Assembly (NCBI GenBank): GCA_032821775.1
Contig: JAVLRN010000003.1
Location: forward strand, 1,488,001 to 1,552,000
Reading direction: 5' to 3'
DNA: 64,000 nt
Source: Sanguinoderma infundibulare
Taxonomy: Eukaryota > Basidiomycota > Agaricomycetes > Polyporales > Polyporaceae
Shown here: one piece after another, positions 34,859 to 46,598 of the stretch
Layout: each line of letters starts with the position of its first letter
Position numbering within the stretch: the stretch's first letter is position 1
Notes under the pieces: generated by a model
The model's database searches: none
Seen by the model: the letters and a program-made list of their open reading frames with translations, nothing else
What the model was told of the DNA's origin: nothing
Translations under genes and position numbers: made by a program

Positions 34859-36937
34859 GGTGGAGGAAGCGGGGAGTGTATATATGAAGACGAGTGCGAG
34901 ACAAGAAGCGGGCGTTGGACGCTTTCGCCGAAAGAGAGGAGAGATCTGTACCAGATTGTCCCTTCCCCGCCCTCGGGCGCCAACCTTATATCCTCCTCCC
35001 GCCCCCTCTCCCGCTCTCGACTATCAATTAACAATGCTAGTGTCCATTCGTTAGCGTCCATTCTCTGGTCTCAGCTTCAGCCTAACTGCTCAAAGTGGTC
35101 GCCAGCACCGACGACATAAAAGCCACCATTGCTGAGCGGACGTCATGCCCCCGGTCCACGCTCCGTAAGACCACACAGCTTTTCTTTTTCCACGATACGC
35201 CCGGCCGCCACAGAATAATCGCGCTTGACAGGCTCAGGTCGGACGGTAGGAGTACGGAGGATTCGGAACGGACGCACACGGCCATCGCTAGTCACCTCGA
35301 ATGCATCATACCTTGGGACCAGATAAGGCTGCGATGGCTCCTTCCACATCCTCGTTGCCCTCGCGCAGGCAGACCCTTGCGCACCCTTTGCTGCGACGGC
35401 GAGGACTTCCCCCGGACTCCCCCACACTTCGCAGGCTCGCAATCGCACCGGTCGCACGTGCTGGTCTCTGCTGACATCCCGCCCTCCGGTCTTGTGTGCG
35501 CGCTCCCGTTTCGGGCCCGCGCTTTCTCATACGTTTCATCCCACAAGTCCCACCGCTTTGCGCTGCTTTTGAGTTGCTGCAAAGACGCGCTCCGACGCCG
35601 CCCCGCGCCCACCGACAGCTGCCAGACACTCACAAGCAGCCGACGACGAAACACACAAGGTGGCGTTCTTTTCACTTGGACAATAGCAACCGGCCGAGCA
35701 GCCCAGCGTCTTACCCCACACACGGATCGGGAAGGAGCGCGCACGTGGTCGATCGTAATAAAACGGTGAGATGGTCCCAAGCAGACATCCAAGTCCAGGA
35801 CTCCATCGATCGCCCTCGGAAGCATCTTCGCAGCTGCCTCGAAGTCGCACCTCTGGCATACCGCCTTACGTTACCGCGGCAATCACACCTCCATCGTCCA
35901 GAGCCCTCCAACCTTGTGAGCACTTCCACCCGGACGGCGGTAACCGTCCACAACTTCTCAATACACTTCCTCTCCCTATAAACGGCTTGGTCTTCCAAGC
36001 CACGCCGTGGCGCAGTTGCAGATGCACGTCGCGCGTCCGCCATCGAGTCCACCTAGTGTCTTTCATATGTCTTGCTGGCGTTGATATACCTCCATAGCCG
36101 CTGCCGCTCAATACACGCCCACGCAGGTTCGGCTCCGGAGTAGCGAACCCAAGGAAGTGGTTCCCCGGAATTTCGATGTCGTATCCGAGGATGGCAACCA
36201 TGCACTCCGGCGGAATCATGGCCATCTGGCATCGATCACGGACAAGGATAGGAAGGCAGCTTGAAAGCCCGAACGCATCGCCGATGACGCCAGCGCACCG
36301 TTCTCTGGTCACCAGACGCCCTCCTTCTATCCGCAGCGGTTGGAGGTTCTGCGGCTGAGAGCAAAAGAGACACCAAAACTTCACAGACAGGAGGAAGTCA
36401 AGACGGTCGCTGACACGAAACTGTCCCAGCGGCTTTTGCGATCAAAACTCTCCGTACGCTCCTGTGGTTGCCGATCCGCTGGGCAGTTGCTGTTTTCAGT
36501 CGGGGACGATGATAATTAGTATATATTGCGCGGCTGTGACGAATGCAAGAGCACGAATGTATCTGTATCTGCCCTCTGGGGTGAATCGAGACTGCGCCCG
36601 GGCGCGCTCGTCCTCGCCCTCACTTTCCCACCGCCAGATCCCGAACCTACGCCGTGCCAGACTGCAGGCGCACGGACGCACGCACCGGATGTCGCGCCCG
36701 GACAAACGACCAGACGGAAGCGCGGAAGCACCGTCGCAGGGACGAATGGGCGAGCGAGAGAACGACAGAACCGGGGGATCCAGAAACCAGATTTGTGCCC
36801 CAAACGTCAGCGTCCGGGCTGAGAACGAGAGCAGGACGGGGTACGCACCTCTAGCCTCTCCCCGCCTCAATGGCCTATAGGGTGCTCCTGGCTCCTGGCT
36901 CCTGGCCTCCCGACGCGTTCCTGGGTGGGCTCCCGCA
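34859..36937. other. Long upstream region of the Zn2Cys6 gene
   Basis: About 2.1 kb between the transcription-factor start and the bL19m stop. Several 100-220 codon frames overlap on both strands, but they have shadow-like composition and no domain. A small tandem repeat of ggctcct units lies near 36883-36904. It may include extended regulatory DNA for the factor. Confidence 0.4.
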
Positions 36938-37462
36938 CTACTTGCGCATCCCGGCCGAGATGGCCGTCATCTTATCTGGGGCATCCCGGAGGTAGAAGAG
37001 CTTGGCCCTGCGCATCCTGGGGCCCGCCCTGCCCTCGGTGCCCTTGGCTCCAGCGCGCATCAAGACCTTGACGTCCTTGACATGGGGGGAGCAGACGAAG
37101 AACTGGACCTCGACTCCGGTGCGATTGATGACGTTACGGAGGAGGAAGGAGGTGTCCGCGCCTCGTCGGCGTATTGAGAGGAGGACGCCGGTGAAGGAGG
37201 TCGGGGCGTACTTTGTGGCGACCTGTAGAACAGAGCCGGGAAGGATGCGTTCTGGGTGGCGTTTTCCAAAGCGCGCAAGGAGTTGGAGTTTTTCGGGGGT
37301 CAAGAGACGTTGAGTGAGATAGGGCATGAGGCCCTTGCCAGCCTTTGTGGGTTCGGGGGCTGGGACGGGGGGTGGTGGGATGATGGCGGCACTGGAGTAG
37401 GGATACGGCTGGGAGACGGTGGACATGAGCCTCTTAGCACATGCTCGAAAGAGGGTGAGCAT
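36938..37462 (-). CDS. IMG1: Mitochondrial large ribosomal subunit protein bL19m
   Basis: This is a single-exon gene of 174 aa. A Ser/Arg-rich presequence (MLTLFRACAKRLMS) and a Pro-rich linker precede the L19 core. Landmarks are HPERILPGSVLQVATKY, FTGVLLSIRRRGADTSFLLRNVI, GVEVQFFVCSPHVKDVKVL and MRRAKLFYLRD. In yeast the homologue is Img1. It sits in the mitoribosome large subunit near the subunit interface. The upstream in-frame start (37606) is a GTG, so ATG 37462 is preferred. A divergent 1.1-kb interval separates it from the F-box gene. Confidence 0.93.
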   Translation of the reverse strand: MLTLFRACAKRLMSTVSQPYPYSSAAIIPPPPVPAPEPTKAGKGLMPYLTQRLLTPEKLQLLARFGKRHPERILPGSVLQVATKYAPTSFTGVLLSIRRRGADTSFLLRNVINRTGVEVQFFVCSPHVKDVKVLMRAGAKGTEGRAGPRMRRAKLFYLRDAPDKMTAISAGMRK

Positions 37463-38607
37463 GATGGGCAGACACCGCGGCGGACGGTGGAGGGAGCAGC
37501 TTGAATGTCGTGGGCCAACGGAGACGAGACGACAGCGAAAAGCGCGGCGCGAGCCACGTGACTGGGTAGACGCGGGCAGATTGAGACGCGTCGAGGGCGT
37601 GGACACAATGGGGACGCGATGTGCGTCGTGTTCTGGTTCGCAACTTCGGAGGGTTCAAACGTTTGATGGCTCTCAGGATGTCAGGGCCTAGGTCGTGTTC
37701 GAAATCGCTTATCTACCGACACTACGCAACTAAATCCGACATGCAGAGCAGCGAGTTCTTCCACGAACCCCATCCGACAACACGTTTAACTTGTAATCGA
37801 CGGAGAAACACACGATTGGGAGAGACAAACGACCGTGGGTGGGGTACGTGAAGTCGTGTGAGGGCCGAGGGAAAATGACGTACTGAGAGAGGGTTTCAGC
37901 GACATTAGTGGCTAGTCGATGGCCATCCGACGAGAACAGGAAGGCTTCTGGCTGGTTCCGGACGTAGAATCGAGAGCCCTCTTCGGTCATCGGCGCTGTC
38001 ACATTGACGTCTGCGCTAGTCGCTCTGCTCGATGTGTGAACTGTGGGCCTGTGGGAGAGACGGACTGGGGCAGTGGTTTGGGCACGCAGGAACGGGGAGC
38101 CAAGATGTCGTGCTCATTGCGATCGCGGTAGGGCGGTACGCCGGTACGCGGGTCGGCAACAGGAAACGTGTCGGGGTCGGGGGAAGCATGTGGTGTACGG
38201 ACGGAGAGGAGGATGTGTTCGGAAGACGGAAGGTGGGGAGGAGACGGAGTCTGTTGGCGGGTCAGTGGGTGGATGGGTTGAGAAGGAGACGGGAGAATGT
38301 CACGTGTGGGGATCGTCGAAGGGACGAAAGGAGGCTGAGGTGTATGAACGGAGCAAGTTGGCTGCAGCCAGACTCTGGTCAGAAGGAGCGCACAAGCATG
38401 TCCCTCTTTCTGCGCCTGTCTCCGAGAACGCTCCCCGATATATTCGCCCGGCCAATATCCTCCTTCCTTTTCCTCCATATACATATCCGTTCTCTTTATC
38501 CACTCGGCCACGCCTTCTAATCGTCCCCAGGTTCCGTCCTGCCTTCCTCGTCACTCCATATAATACCCCTTCCGTCTTCTCTGCAAACCAGTCTCACCAC
38601 GCCCACA
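37463..38607. promoter_or_regulatory. Divergent intergenic region, bL19m / F-box gene
   Basis: This is the shared upstream region of two divergent genes. A TATA-like atataata at 38558-38565 lies about 45 bp before the F-box ATG, after a CT-rich stretch. Short frames in the interval have no recognisable content. Confidence 0.45.
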
Positions 38608-39898
38608 ATGGCTCTCGCCGCCCTTCCCGTCGAGCTCATTGATGCCGTCCTTGCGCCCCTTGCGCACAACCACTCCGCCCTCGACGCCGCCGCCCTCACT
38701 TGCACTGCCCTCAACCCCAGTGCCACCCGCCTCCTCTATCGTCATCTATCCCTCTCCGCATACGCACGCAACCTCTCCCTCATCCATCTTCTCGCCACCC
38801 ACCCCCATCTCGCCAGCCTCGTCCGTTCATTCTACGTTCACCTCGGCGATGCCGAACCAGCCGTCGTCCCTACGTATTCCGACCTTCAGCATGCGCTCCG
38901 CCTCATGACAAACCTCTCGAGCATTGCGCTCTATGTCGACGCCTCCACCAGCTGGATTCTCTCACCACCACAGGGCGAGAGCGGCCAGAAGTCGAGTGAG
39001 ATCCTCAGTCCTGGGTCCGCGTTCTACCCGCGTCTCGAACATCTGACCTGTAACTTCCCGCTCGATGCCCACCTTTCCTCTTTCCTCGGCCAAGTGCCAT
39101 CTCTTATCTCCCTCACCCTCTCCTCCGTCTCCTCCGTCCATCCCGAATTTGAACCCGAGCACGACGCAGCTGCAGCCCATGCCAACGCAACGCCCGCGCA
39201 CGTTTGCATTCCCCCGTCATACATACCCCTTCTCGAAGCGTACACTGGTCCCGCGTACCTTCTTCCCACCCTCGCGTCCCGCCCGCTCAAGGCCGTGCAC
39301 CTCTCTGGTGACCTCACTCTCGACCTTCTCCCGGGCCACCCAATGGGCGCTTCGGACGAGGACGAGGCGATGGCTCACCTCCAGGAGCTCAGCTTGGGCG
39401 CAGACTCCGGTCGCATCCCGAGTGCAAACTCTCTCCCCGCCTCTGCCGCGGAAATGCAGGTAATGAGCGCCATGACTAGCGCACCGCCCGCGCAGCTCCT
39501 AGAGACCCTCGCGATCGCGTTCCCCAACCTTGTCTGCCTGCGCCTCATGACGACGCGCGCTCTCTGGGATTTGCCCGACTTGGTGAGTAATCGCGTTTGG
39601 GCTATTTTGCACCAACGAACGAGCTGACGTGCGCCCCGCGTGTGCGTAGGCGTTTTACTCGCGCATCGCATCCACGCTTTCCGGTATGTCGTCCCTTGCC
39701 GCGTTCGAGCTCGCGGGCATCCATTGGCAATCCCGTGCCAAGCCGTCCTCATCCTCTGTCAAGTCTGAGGAGAAGGAGTGGATCACTCCTCCGGTGAGCC
39801 CGCGTGTCGCCGAAGCCGCGGACGACCAGGACGGAGATGACGAGTTGGTGGATCGCGACTACGATTTCGACGGCGCGTTCCTGGACTGGTCGTACTAA
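38608..39898 (+). CDS. F-box / leucine-rich-like protein
   Basis: Two exons (38608-39582, 39650-39898) give 407 aa. The N-terminus is a clear F-box (LAALPVELIDAVLAPL, then DAAALTCTALNPSATRLLYRHLSLS), which binds Skp1 in SCF ubiquitin ligases. The rest has loosely repeated Leu-rich segments (HLTCNFPL, SLISLTLSSVSSV, PLKAVHLSGDLTLDLL, LETLAIAFPNLVCLRL) that suggest a degenerate leucine-rich repeat array for substrate binding. The C-terminus is acidic and ends DGAFLDWSY. A 67-nt intron with donor gtgagt joins in phase. The substrate is unknown; such genes are a very large family in Agaricomycetes. Confidence 0.88.
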
Positions 39899-42800
39899 GC
39901 CTTTCCTCGAACCGTGAACCGTTGGAGGTGGGGAGAGGAGGGAAGGGCGGGGTTTCGACTTGGGTGCGTCTTCGAGCGCTTCGTCACCTTCCTCCTTGCT
40001 TCCTCTTCCAGCTGGCGGAGCTTTCTATCTCCTTCCTCTGCTCCGTCACCCTTTTCGATCCCACCTATCTACGCGACCGCAAGCTGACGAGTCACGTCGC
40101 CGATTCGAGCGAATCATCCACTTTGCCTCTCGACCCCACCTCGCTCATCCCGACTTGGCCTCGGCGCGGTCGCCAGACCTCGAAAAAAGTACAGTATCGT
40201 CTAAAGTCATGCTGTCATTCACCCCTCCCTTCCCCTGACCCCTTCCGTAATCCTGCCGTTACCGCTCGGATCCATGTCCAGGCTATGCCTTGCGGCCTTA
40301 TTTTTCGGTGCCGCTTCTCCTCTCCACCTTCTCCAATTAATCGCCCGTGGCTCGTTGCCGTTTTGCGCCCCGAAGTTGGCGCATAATTTATCGACTCGAC
40401 GACCACCCAGGCCGCTCGACGTCGTTTGGTCCGGTTAACGCACGATACTCCTCGCCGCAGTGGTTGTACTGCCTCGTTATACCGTTAATGGCGTTTGCCT
40501 CTCGTACCCCCACTGCTTTCTTACTGTATGTATATCTGCATTCCGCTCCTCATTTCATATCCTCGCATACTCTCAGTCTCCTTTCTGCATCCCTCCGTCC
40601 CGTCTCACGTATCTCACTGTGTCACTATCGTCTCCCGAAATTCCGCTCACACTTTCGCATCCCATGGCCTTTTCTCGATCGTAATACCTCTCCGCAGCAT
40701 CCGTCATCTCTCCGGCTTTCTCTGTTGCTCTGTCACGATCGCCCATGCATGCTACGTCAATCCTGATACATAGTCAGTATTTTACCACCTCGCTCCGCTT
40801 GTCTCTCATATCTCTCTCAGCTTAGTTGAAACTCGTCCCCACCCTCCGCTCTCCGCATGCACTCCGTCCCGCTCCATTCCACCGTCTTCCTTCACCCTGC
40901 ACCTCCTTCCCATGTCCGTTCCTCCGTAGCATATCCAGCCGCGCAGACACTTCCCTCACCTCACTTTGCCCATGCCCTCATGACTCACCCATAGTCCCTT
41001 TCATCCGTTCTGTGCACACACGGAGCGTCCGATCACATTGTACGCCATTGACTACCTTGTATCGTACTCTCGCTGTATGTACGTGTATCCTAGAGATGAA
41101 ATTCATAATAAATAATCTCCTTCCCGACCACAGCACTCGTGCACCCCGAATATGAAGCTCTTCTGCCGATCCGTAGTTCTCGGAGCCCGCTCAAGGCGAA
41201 CGTGCTGCCTCACAGTCGGTCACCAAGCCGGGCTCCACGAAGGCCGGCAACTGGAGACGATCCAGCAGGCTGTCCCAACGTTCTCCGTGAGCTGGAGGGG
41301 CGAGGACACAGTATGACGGTCTCCGTGCGAAGGGAAGCGCAGAGAGGCTCGAAACTCTACTGTTGAGTTCAGGCGCAGCGCGAAATCGGGCGTCGAAACA
41401 CAAAAAGACTTCGCGGGCAAATGACCCTCTGGCGAGACGAGCCCCGGGGCTACTGTGCAGGGATGGAAAGAAGGGTGGACATGAATTGGCCGGGACACGT
41501 TCGAGGTACGTGCGCTGCAGCTCCGATGGATCCGCTCCATTGTACAAGTGCTAGAACCGAGCCCTGCGAAGCTCTCTCTGTTCAAACCGCGCGCACGCCT
41601 CCACAGATCGCCGAGCTCGCATGCAGCCATTCCGCCGTGCGCGGCATCGAGCGATACTCACGCAGGCACGCGCCGTGGAACGTTATGAACTGCTGAGCGA
41701 GCGGCGTTGGTGTTGGCGAGGGGGCAATGAGCAGCGCGCCACGGGCAACGAGTTCTGTGCGTTGGGTCTAGGACGCGACGGCATCGCAGCAGCGTCGCGC
41801 GGCTCGGAAAGACGCGGTCGACAAGCTGGCCTGCGCATACGCAATGGTGGCACTGGTACCGGTCGCGCGCTGCTCAGGCCCGTCGTCGGACATGGTGCAC
41901 GTCCGATAGCGGTTTAGGGCACGGCGACGAGCTCTCCCACCACGAAAAACGTACGATTGCGGTTGCGACTGGGGAGACACGGCTAACAGTCTACCATCAG
42001 TCAGCGAGGGGTCCCCGCAGGCGCACTAGAGGATGCGAGATGTGACACGGAGGCACCCCAGATTCGAGGAAGGTGGGCGTGGGGCAGGGAGAGCTCCTTA
42101 TAGGATAGTGGAATAGTCGAGACACGGGCGATAGCAGAGCGCAGACGAGGACGAGCACACGCACCGAGACGAGAAGACACGGTGACGAAGGGCGTACGGG
42201 CGAGCGAGAACGTTCGCAGGACCAGCGCGATCGGGAACCATCGCAGGACGCGCGAGGCAGGCTAAGGGACGCCGTACGCAATCAAACACGCTCTGCCGGG
42301 CCACAGCTGGCGAATGCGGTAGAGTTCATGCAGGTACGTACAGGCTCCAGCGCAGTCTCCGCTAGTCTCCGTCCCCAGTCCTCAGCCGACGAACTGAGCA
42401 TCGGAACACGGGCGCTCCGTGCTTCCGTCAGTGAGTTCACGGGATGATAACCATCAACTCCGAGGCCGACCCGTGGTCCCGCCCACGGAACGGGTGACGG
42501 AGCGCGAGGTTGGTAGCGATTGTTCCCTGATCCGCACGGACAGTTCAGACGCGAGACTATTTCTCCCGACTCCGACCGCCTGCGCGCGGCCCCTTCGATT
42601 GCCATACCCGAACGCACAATTCCACCCAGAACACTGCAGGGCCCGCTGGTCGAGTCACATCCCGGGTCGAGACATGCCCGCGCCGAAGATCGCGTCGATG
42701 ATCCGCACTAAGGCAGCTCAAGGCCCCATCCCGGGAGGAGTGGCCATGGGACAATGTCAGCAGTATAATTATTGGGGCTCCACCGACAGCCGGTCTTCGC

Positions 42801-42964
42801 TTCTTCTGAGGTCCAAACTCTCCCTGACGTCCGAGGCGTGAACCTTCCGCCGAATGAGTTGCGGAGGAAGCCGTCCAAAATGGCCCGCGCACTGGGACGA
42901 CCCGCGAAAGTTCACTTCGCAGGTACCACGGTGCTCCGAAGCATGGAAGCCCCAACGTGCCCCT
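39899..42964. other. 3.1-kb stretch without a recognisable gene
   Basis: From about 39950 to 41130 the plus strand is strongly C+T-rich, with many tct/ctc runs. From 41150 to 42960 the DNA is GC-richer with short frames on both strands. None has a recognisable domain or splices into a convincing protein. The first part could be a long 3' untranslated region or a non-coding transcript. I see no tRNA or transposon end. Confidence 0.4.
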
Positions 42965-44476
42965 TCAGTGGAAAGTTGTAGCGATCCCGTCCGCGGTGAA
43001 GTCGCTCGAAGCGACAATTGGCGCATCCGGGGCGTCTGGGCGTGGGTGTCTGCGTCCCGTCATGAGTGCCTTCAAGAACTCCTTGTGTTGTTGGTGCTCC
43101 TTACACTCTAGATGAAGAAAATGAAAAGGGGTCAGCGGCAGCGTATCGGGGGTTAACGGCAAGCTTCAGAAGCTTCAGAAGCTAGATTAATGAAGCAAGT
43201 GTACGTACTCTTCCTGTGCATTCGCCAGTCTTCTTTCTGGCACGCCTGGCCACAGTAGACGACTTCTTTGCAACCGCCACAGCGCTTGAATTCCGCTGCG
43301 CGTACCTCGCGCGTGGTACAACCCGAGCGCGCGCAAGGTTTCAAGACGTACGTCTTGACTTCTGGATCGCTATTCGCCCAGTTCCAGATGTGTGATGGCA
43401 TCCAGAGATCTTGCGTCAACCAGAGATAGTCATGCGCATCCTCGGGCCCATTCCTCGAACGTGGCAAGTTGTTGAGTGATTCTGAACGCAGATCATAGTC
43501 AGACCTGATCTCTGTCGCAACTGAGTTGGTCCGAAACGTACTAGGCTGGTCAACTCGAGCCAAAATCTTCAGCAACACGTGCGGGTTGACGTTAGCCGCA
43601 CACCGCAGATATTGCTTGGCGATTTCGCAATCGCCCCACAGCTTGTATGATGCGAGCGCGGCCGTGTAGAGAATAGACGTGTCACCCCGTTTCTTCAGTC
43701 TTTCGATAGTTGCCGCACAAAGCGGAGCTTGACTAGGAGGCAGGAACTCGCATCCCCCACGTGGTGGCCAGTCCTCGTATTGAGGGTCGAGCCAAACTTG
43801 GGCAAAAGAGAGTGCGTCCGCGGTGCGACCTGCTTGGAGAAGAACAGAACCGAGCCAGAAGCGTTGTCCCATGTTATCGCCCGGACGCAATCGAAGCATC
43901 TCGATGATAGTATTCCTGGAGAAGTTCTGAAGCCCGAACATCAAGACCGCGGTGGATCGTGCAACTCACGCGGACCTGTTGAAGTCTTTGGTTTCGAAAG
44001 CAAGCCGCACGATGGCCTGGAGAACGCGCATGTAGGGTCGCGTCTCGAGGAGACTCCAGAAATGTCCGACGTTTTCATCGTCGTCGTCGAAACAGGTCGG
44101 CCCGAGGATTTGGCGCAATTGGGCGCGACCTGAGAAATCATGAATCAACGGGCTGACGGCGACCAAATGGTGCGTACCTTTGGATTCTCCCTCCTCAAGC
44201 AATCTTATGCCCATGTCCATTGTAGGCATGAGAAACGCCATCTGAACGATCGCATCGAGGTTGTTGGGATCTTCCATCGCTTTGAAGAGATACGGCAGGG
44301 CCTGTTCTGGCTTGCGCCTACGACAGAGATCCTCCCCCTTCCGTAGGCTCCGCGTCGAATGTGAGCTGTACTATTATCTCGAGACAAAGGTCTTGCACTC
44401 ACTTTTTGGCAGCTTCCTCAGAGACCATCCCACCTCCTACGCCCATGAAGGCTTCCATACCCATACGTTTATCCAT
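42965..44476 (-). CDS. MYND zinc-finger protein (basidiomycete type), N-terminus uncertain
   Basis: Five exons (44476-44403, 44317-44178, 44129-43970, 43915-43209, 43107-42965) give 407 aa from the first in-frame ATG used here. A helical N-terminal region (ALPYLFKAMEDPNNLDAIVQMAF, LRQILGPTCFDDDDENVGHFWSLL, NTIIEMLRLRPGDNMGQRFWLG) is followed near the C-terminus by a MYND finger: CARSGC, FKRCGGCKEVVYCGQACQKEDW, then CKEH. MYND fingers bind short proline-containing peptides. The frame stays open upstream of 44476 (YCGPRVRPPFNFK), so the true start probably lies in an unplaced upstream exon. The 48-nt intron at 44177-44130 is in-frame and was called from its borders. Confidence 0.83.
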
Positions 44477-45385
44477 CTTGAAGTTGAATGGTGGTCGCAC
44501 GCGAGGACCGCAGTATGTTCGTAGATAATGGAGCTGCTTCTCGCAGAGAACGCGTGGCAACGGAGCTCGTCCGAGCTCGCCCCCAGAATGCAAAATCGCT
44601 TACCGCAACGCGATGTCACACAGCCGGTTACCTGCCGTTACGATACTGTTACTCTACGCGAATGTCACGCGACACGACGGACTCCGGAATCCATGCTAGC
44701 GCGAGGGCATCTACCAAAGGGAAATCCAAGAGCTTGTGGGAGAAAACGGGGCGCGCGGGAAGAGAGCGAACGGGGTAGAATGCAGTCGCGTTTGAACGCT
44801 GATGCAAACGCGTGAGGGACGACGCGTCGCGGGCAGTACTACTTACTGGCATGCCAGGCGTCTACCGGTCAAGTACTCTTTGATGCGAGGAGTACACGCC
44901 AGGAGAGAGAACAAGTACATGGTGGATTCCATACAAGACGCACGAGCAAGGCGTTAGTACAGTAAGGGACTCAAACTTTGTAATCTAGTAATCAGGAGCA
45001 TACAAACGGATCAACAATCGGTCAATCGATAAAGGCCGTTTCATCTCCGACTCTTGCGTAAGTTCTTAGTTCGACTTGGAGGCACCTACAACCTCTCCAA
45101 CATGCTTGGATCCATCAATTGTATAAATAGAGCTTCATCGAACAATCTGTTCTTCGCCAAACAGCGTCCGAGTCACCATCAACCACAACCAAGGCATCAG
45201 AGTCTTCGTCGCGGAGAGCCTGCAAGGCCACTGGCGGCTACAATTTGGTTTACTGCCAATCGTCTCATGCATCTGCCATTCAGACTCAGTCGTCGTGCGG
45301 TGTTACACAGATGTCGTGTGTACATGCGGTCATGAACGTCGATTGCAGCTGCGAACCATTACGGCCGCGGCGCCCACCGTCATCC
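44477..45385. other. Upstream region of the MYND gene
   Basis: It probably contains the missing first exon and promoter of the MYND gene. A consensus TATA box (tataaata) on the plus strand at 45122-45129 has no clear gene after it; the next feature is the LINE insertion. Confidence 0.4.
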
Positions 45386-45400
45386 GGCGACATCGGTATC
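45386..45400 (+). repeat. Target-site duplication, left copy
   Basis: The 15-bp sequence ggcgacatcggtatc is identical to the copy at 46444-46458 and directly abuts the poly(T) (poly(A) of the element). The flanking bases differ on both sides, which fixes the repeat borders. Confidence 0.9.
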
Positions 45401-46443
45401 TTTTTTTTTTTTTTTTTTTTTTGGGACAGGTTATGAGATTCAAGGGAGACTGTTACACGAGAACCCATGTATCTACGTCAGCATCGAATCAAACCGGTAT
45501 CCAGCGTTCCGTTGACAACACACGAACCCCGTGGGCCGCATGGCTGGTCCGCACCCGAAGGCAGCGAGCGGAACCGCCCTCAGTACAACAACACCCGTCA
45601 AGACGAACGCGAGCCCCCTCCATGCTCCGTCCGCGCAACACACATAGAAAGCTGTCCTACGGCGGGAGACGTCACGTCCCGCGGCAGGAGACTTGAAGAG
45701 GATGGGAGACCACCGAGCTGTCGGATTTCATCGGAAACCGCGAGCTCGGTGGTGGGGTAAAGATGGCCCCGGTCCTTGAGCTGCTGAATGTGCTCGAGGG
45801 CGCGAGGTGCTAGGATGGCCTCCCAGCCGAAGTCCAACAACGGAAGGACGTCCGGGTGCAGTGGGCGACGGTGGGCGTAGTGAACGAAGTGCGCCGCGAT
45901 GTCCTCTGGGGACATGTCGGTGGGTACCGGCGAAAATGGGAGTGGCAGGCGGCTGCGTAGCTTGCTGTGGCGAAGCGACGCGGCCGCGACCGCGTGGATG
46001 AGGTCGCTGAGAGGACTCGGGAGGTAGTCCAAGTCGTCGGGGAGGTCGTCGGGGCAGTCCGCGAACGTGAACGCCGTGGGGTTGACCGCGAGGAAGGCGA
46101 GGATGTCCGGGAAGGGGTCGAGTTCGGACAGGAACCGAGGGCGGAAGAGGTTGCCGCGGAAGTAAAGGGGGCAGTCGGAAAGAATGTGGTGACGCGACTG
46201 TATGGGGTTCCCGAGGGAGCCGCACCTGCAACGGTAAGGTTGTTTCGCAAAAGCACGGAATTGTCGGCGGTATTCCCCGGTGGGGGCGTGACCGGTCAGC
46301 AGCCGTGTGAGGCGGGAGTAGGTGGTGATGGACTTGTGTCCGTGTGCGCGTATGATAGACTTGCCGTCATTGGGAAGGAAGCGGATGGGATAAGTGGTGG
46401 GTAGGAAGTGGGAGCCCCAGAACTTCCGGTGGATGCGGGGGCG
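45401..46443 (-). mobile_element. 5'-truncated LINE (non-LTR retrotransposon) with poly(A) tail
   Basis: This is a 1,043-bp insertion, read on the minus strand. It begins inside a reverse-transcriptase-type polyprotein and stays open to a stop at 45598. The reading passes ITTYSRLTRLLTGHAPTGEY, then a CCHC-like knuckle (CRCG, QSRHHILSDCPLYF) typical of the C-terminus of Tad-like LINE ORF2 proteins, and a long tail. After about 175 bp of 3' untranslated region comes a pure A22 tail (T22 at 45401-45422 on the plus strand). Perfect 15-bp direct repeats flank it. Lack of the 5' part, the poly(A) and the duplication are the hallmarks of target-primed reverse transcription. The intact frame and perfect repeats suggest a recent event. 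It lies upstream of the FAD oxidase gene. Confidence 0.9.
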
Positions 46444-46458
46444 GGCGACATCGGTATC
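46444..46458 (+). repeat. Target-site duplication, right copy
   Basis: This is the second perfect copy of the 15-bp repeat, at the truncated 5' end of the LINE. It lies 140 bp upstream of the FAD oxidase start codon. Confidence 0.9.
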
Positions 46459-46532
46459 GACAGTTTCCCACTCTACGCACCCTTTCTGCACCGCCTTGGC
46501 CTCACGCTCGGGCGGACCTCTTACACAAATGC

Positions 46533-46539
46533 ATATAAG
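46533..46539 (+). promoter_or_regulatory. TATA-like box of the FAD oxidase gene
   Basis: The sequence atataag lies 60 bp upstream of the ATG and 74 bp downstream of the LINE target-site duplication. The core promoter is therefore intact, but upstream elements have been displaced by about 1 kb. Confidence 0.5.
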
Positions 46540-46598
46540 CACAGGGGCCTCGGTATCAAGGCTAGAAAGGGCACCCCAACACTTGACCTTCAACCATC

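Noticed and set aside
35095..36384. Several 100-220 codon overlapping frames upstream of the Zn2Cys6 gene
   Set aside because: They occur on both strands over the same DNA, have no recognisable motifs and do not splice into a longer protein.
46444..46593. The open frame starting at 46593 as a complete host gene
   Set aside because: Its first 45 or so codons are host DNA upstream of the LINE junction; the target-site duplication shows that the coding part belongs to the element.
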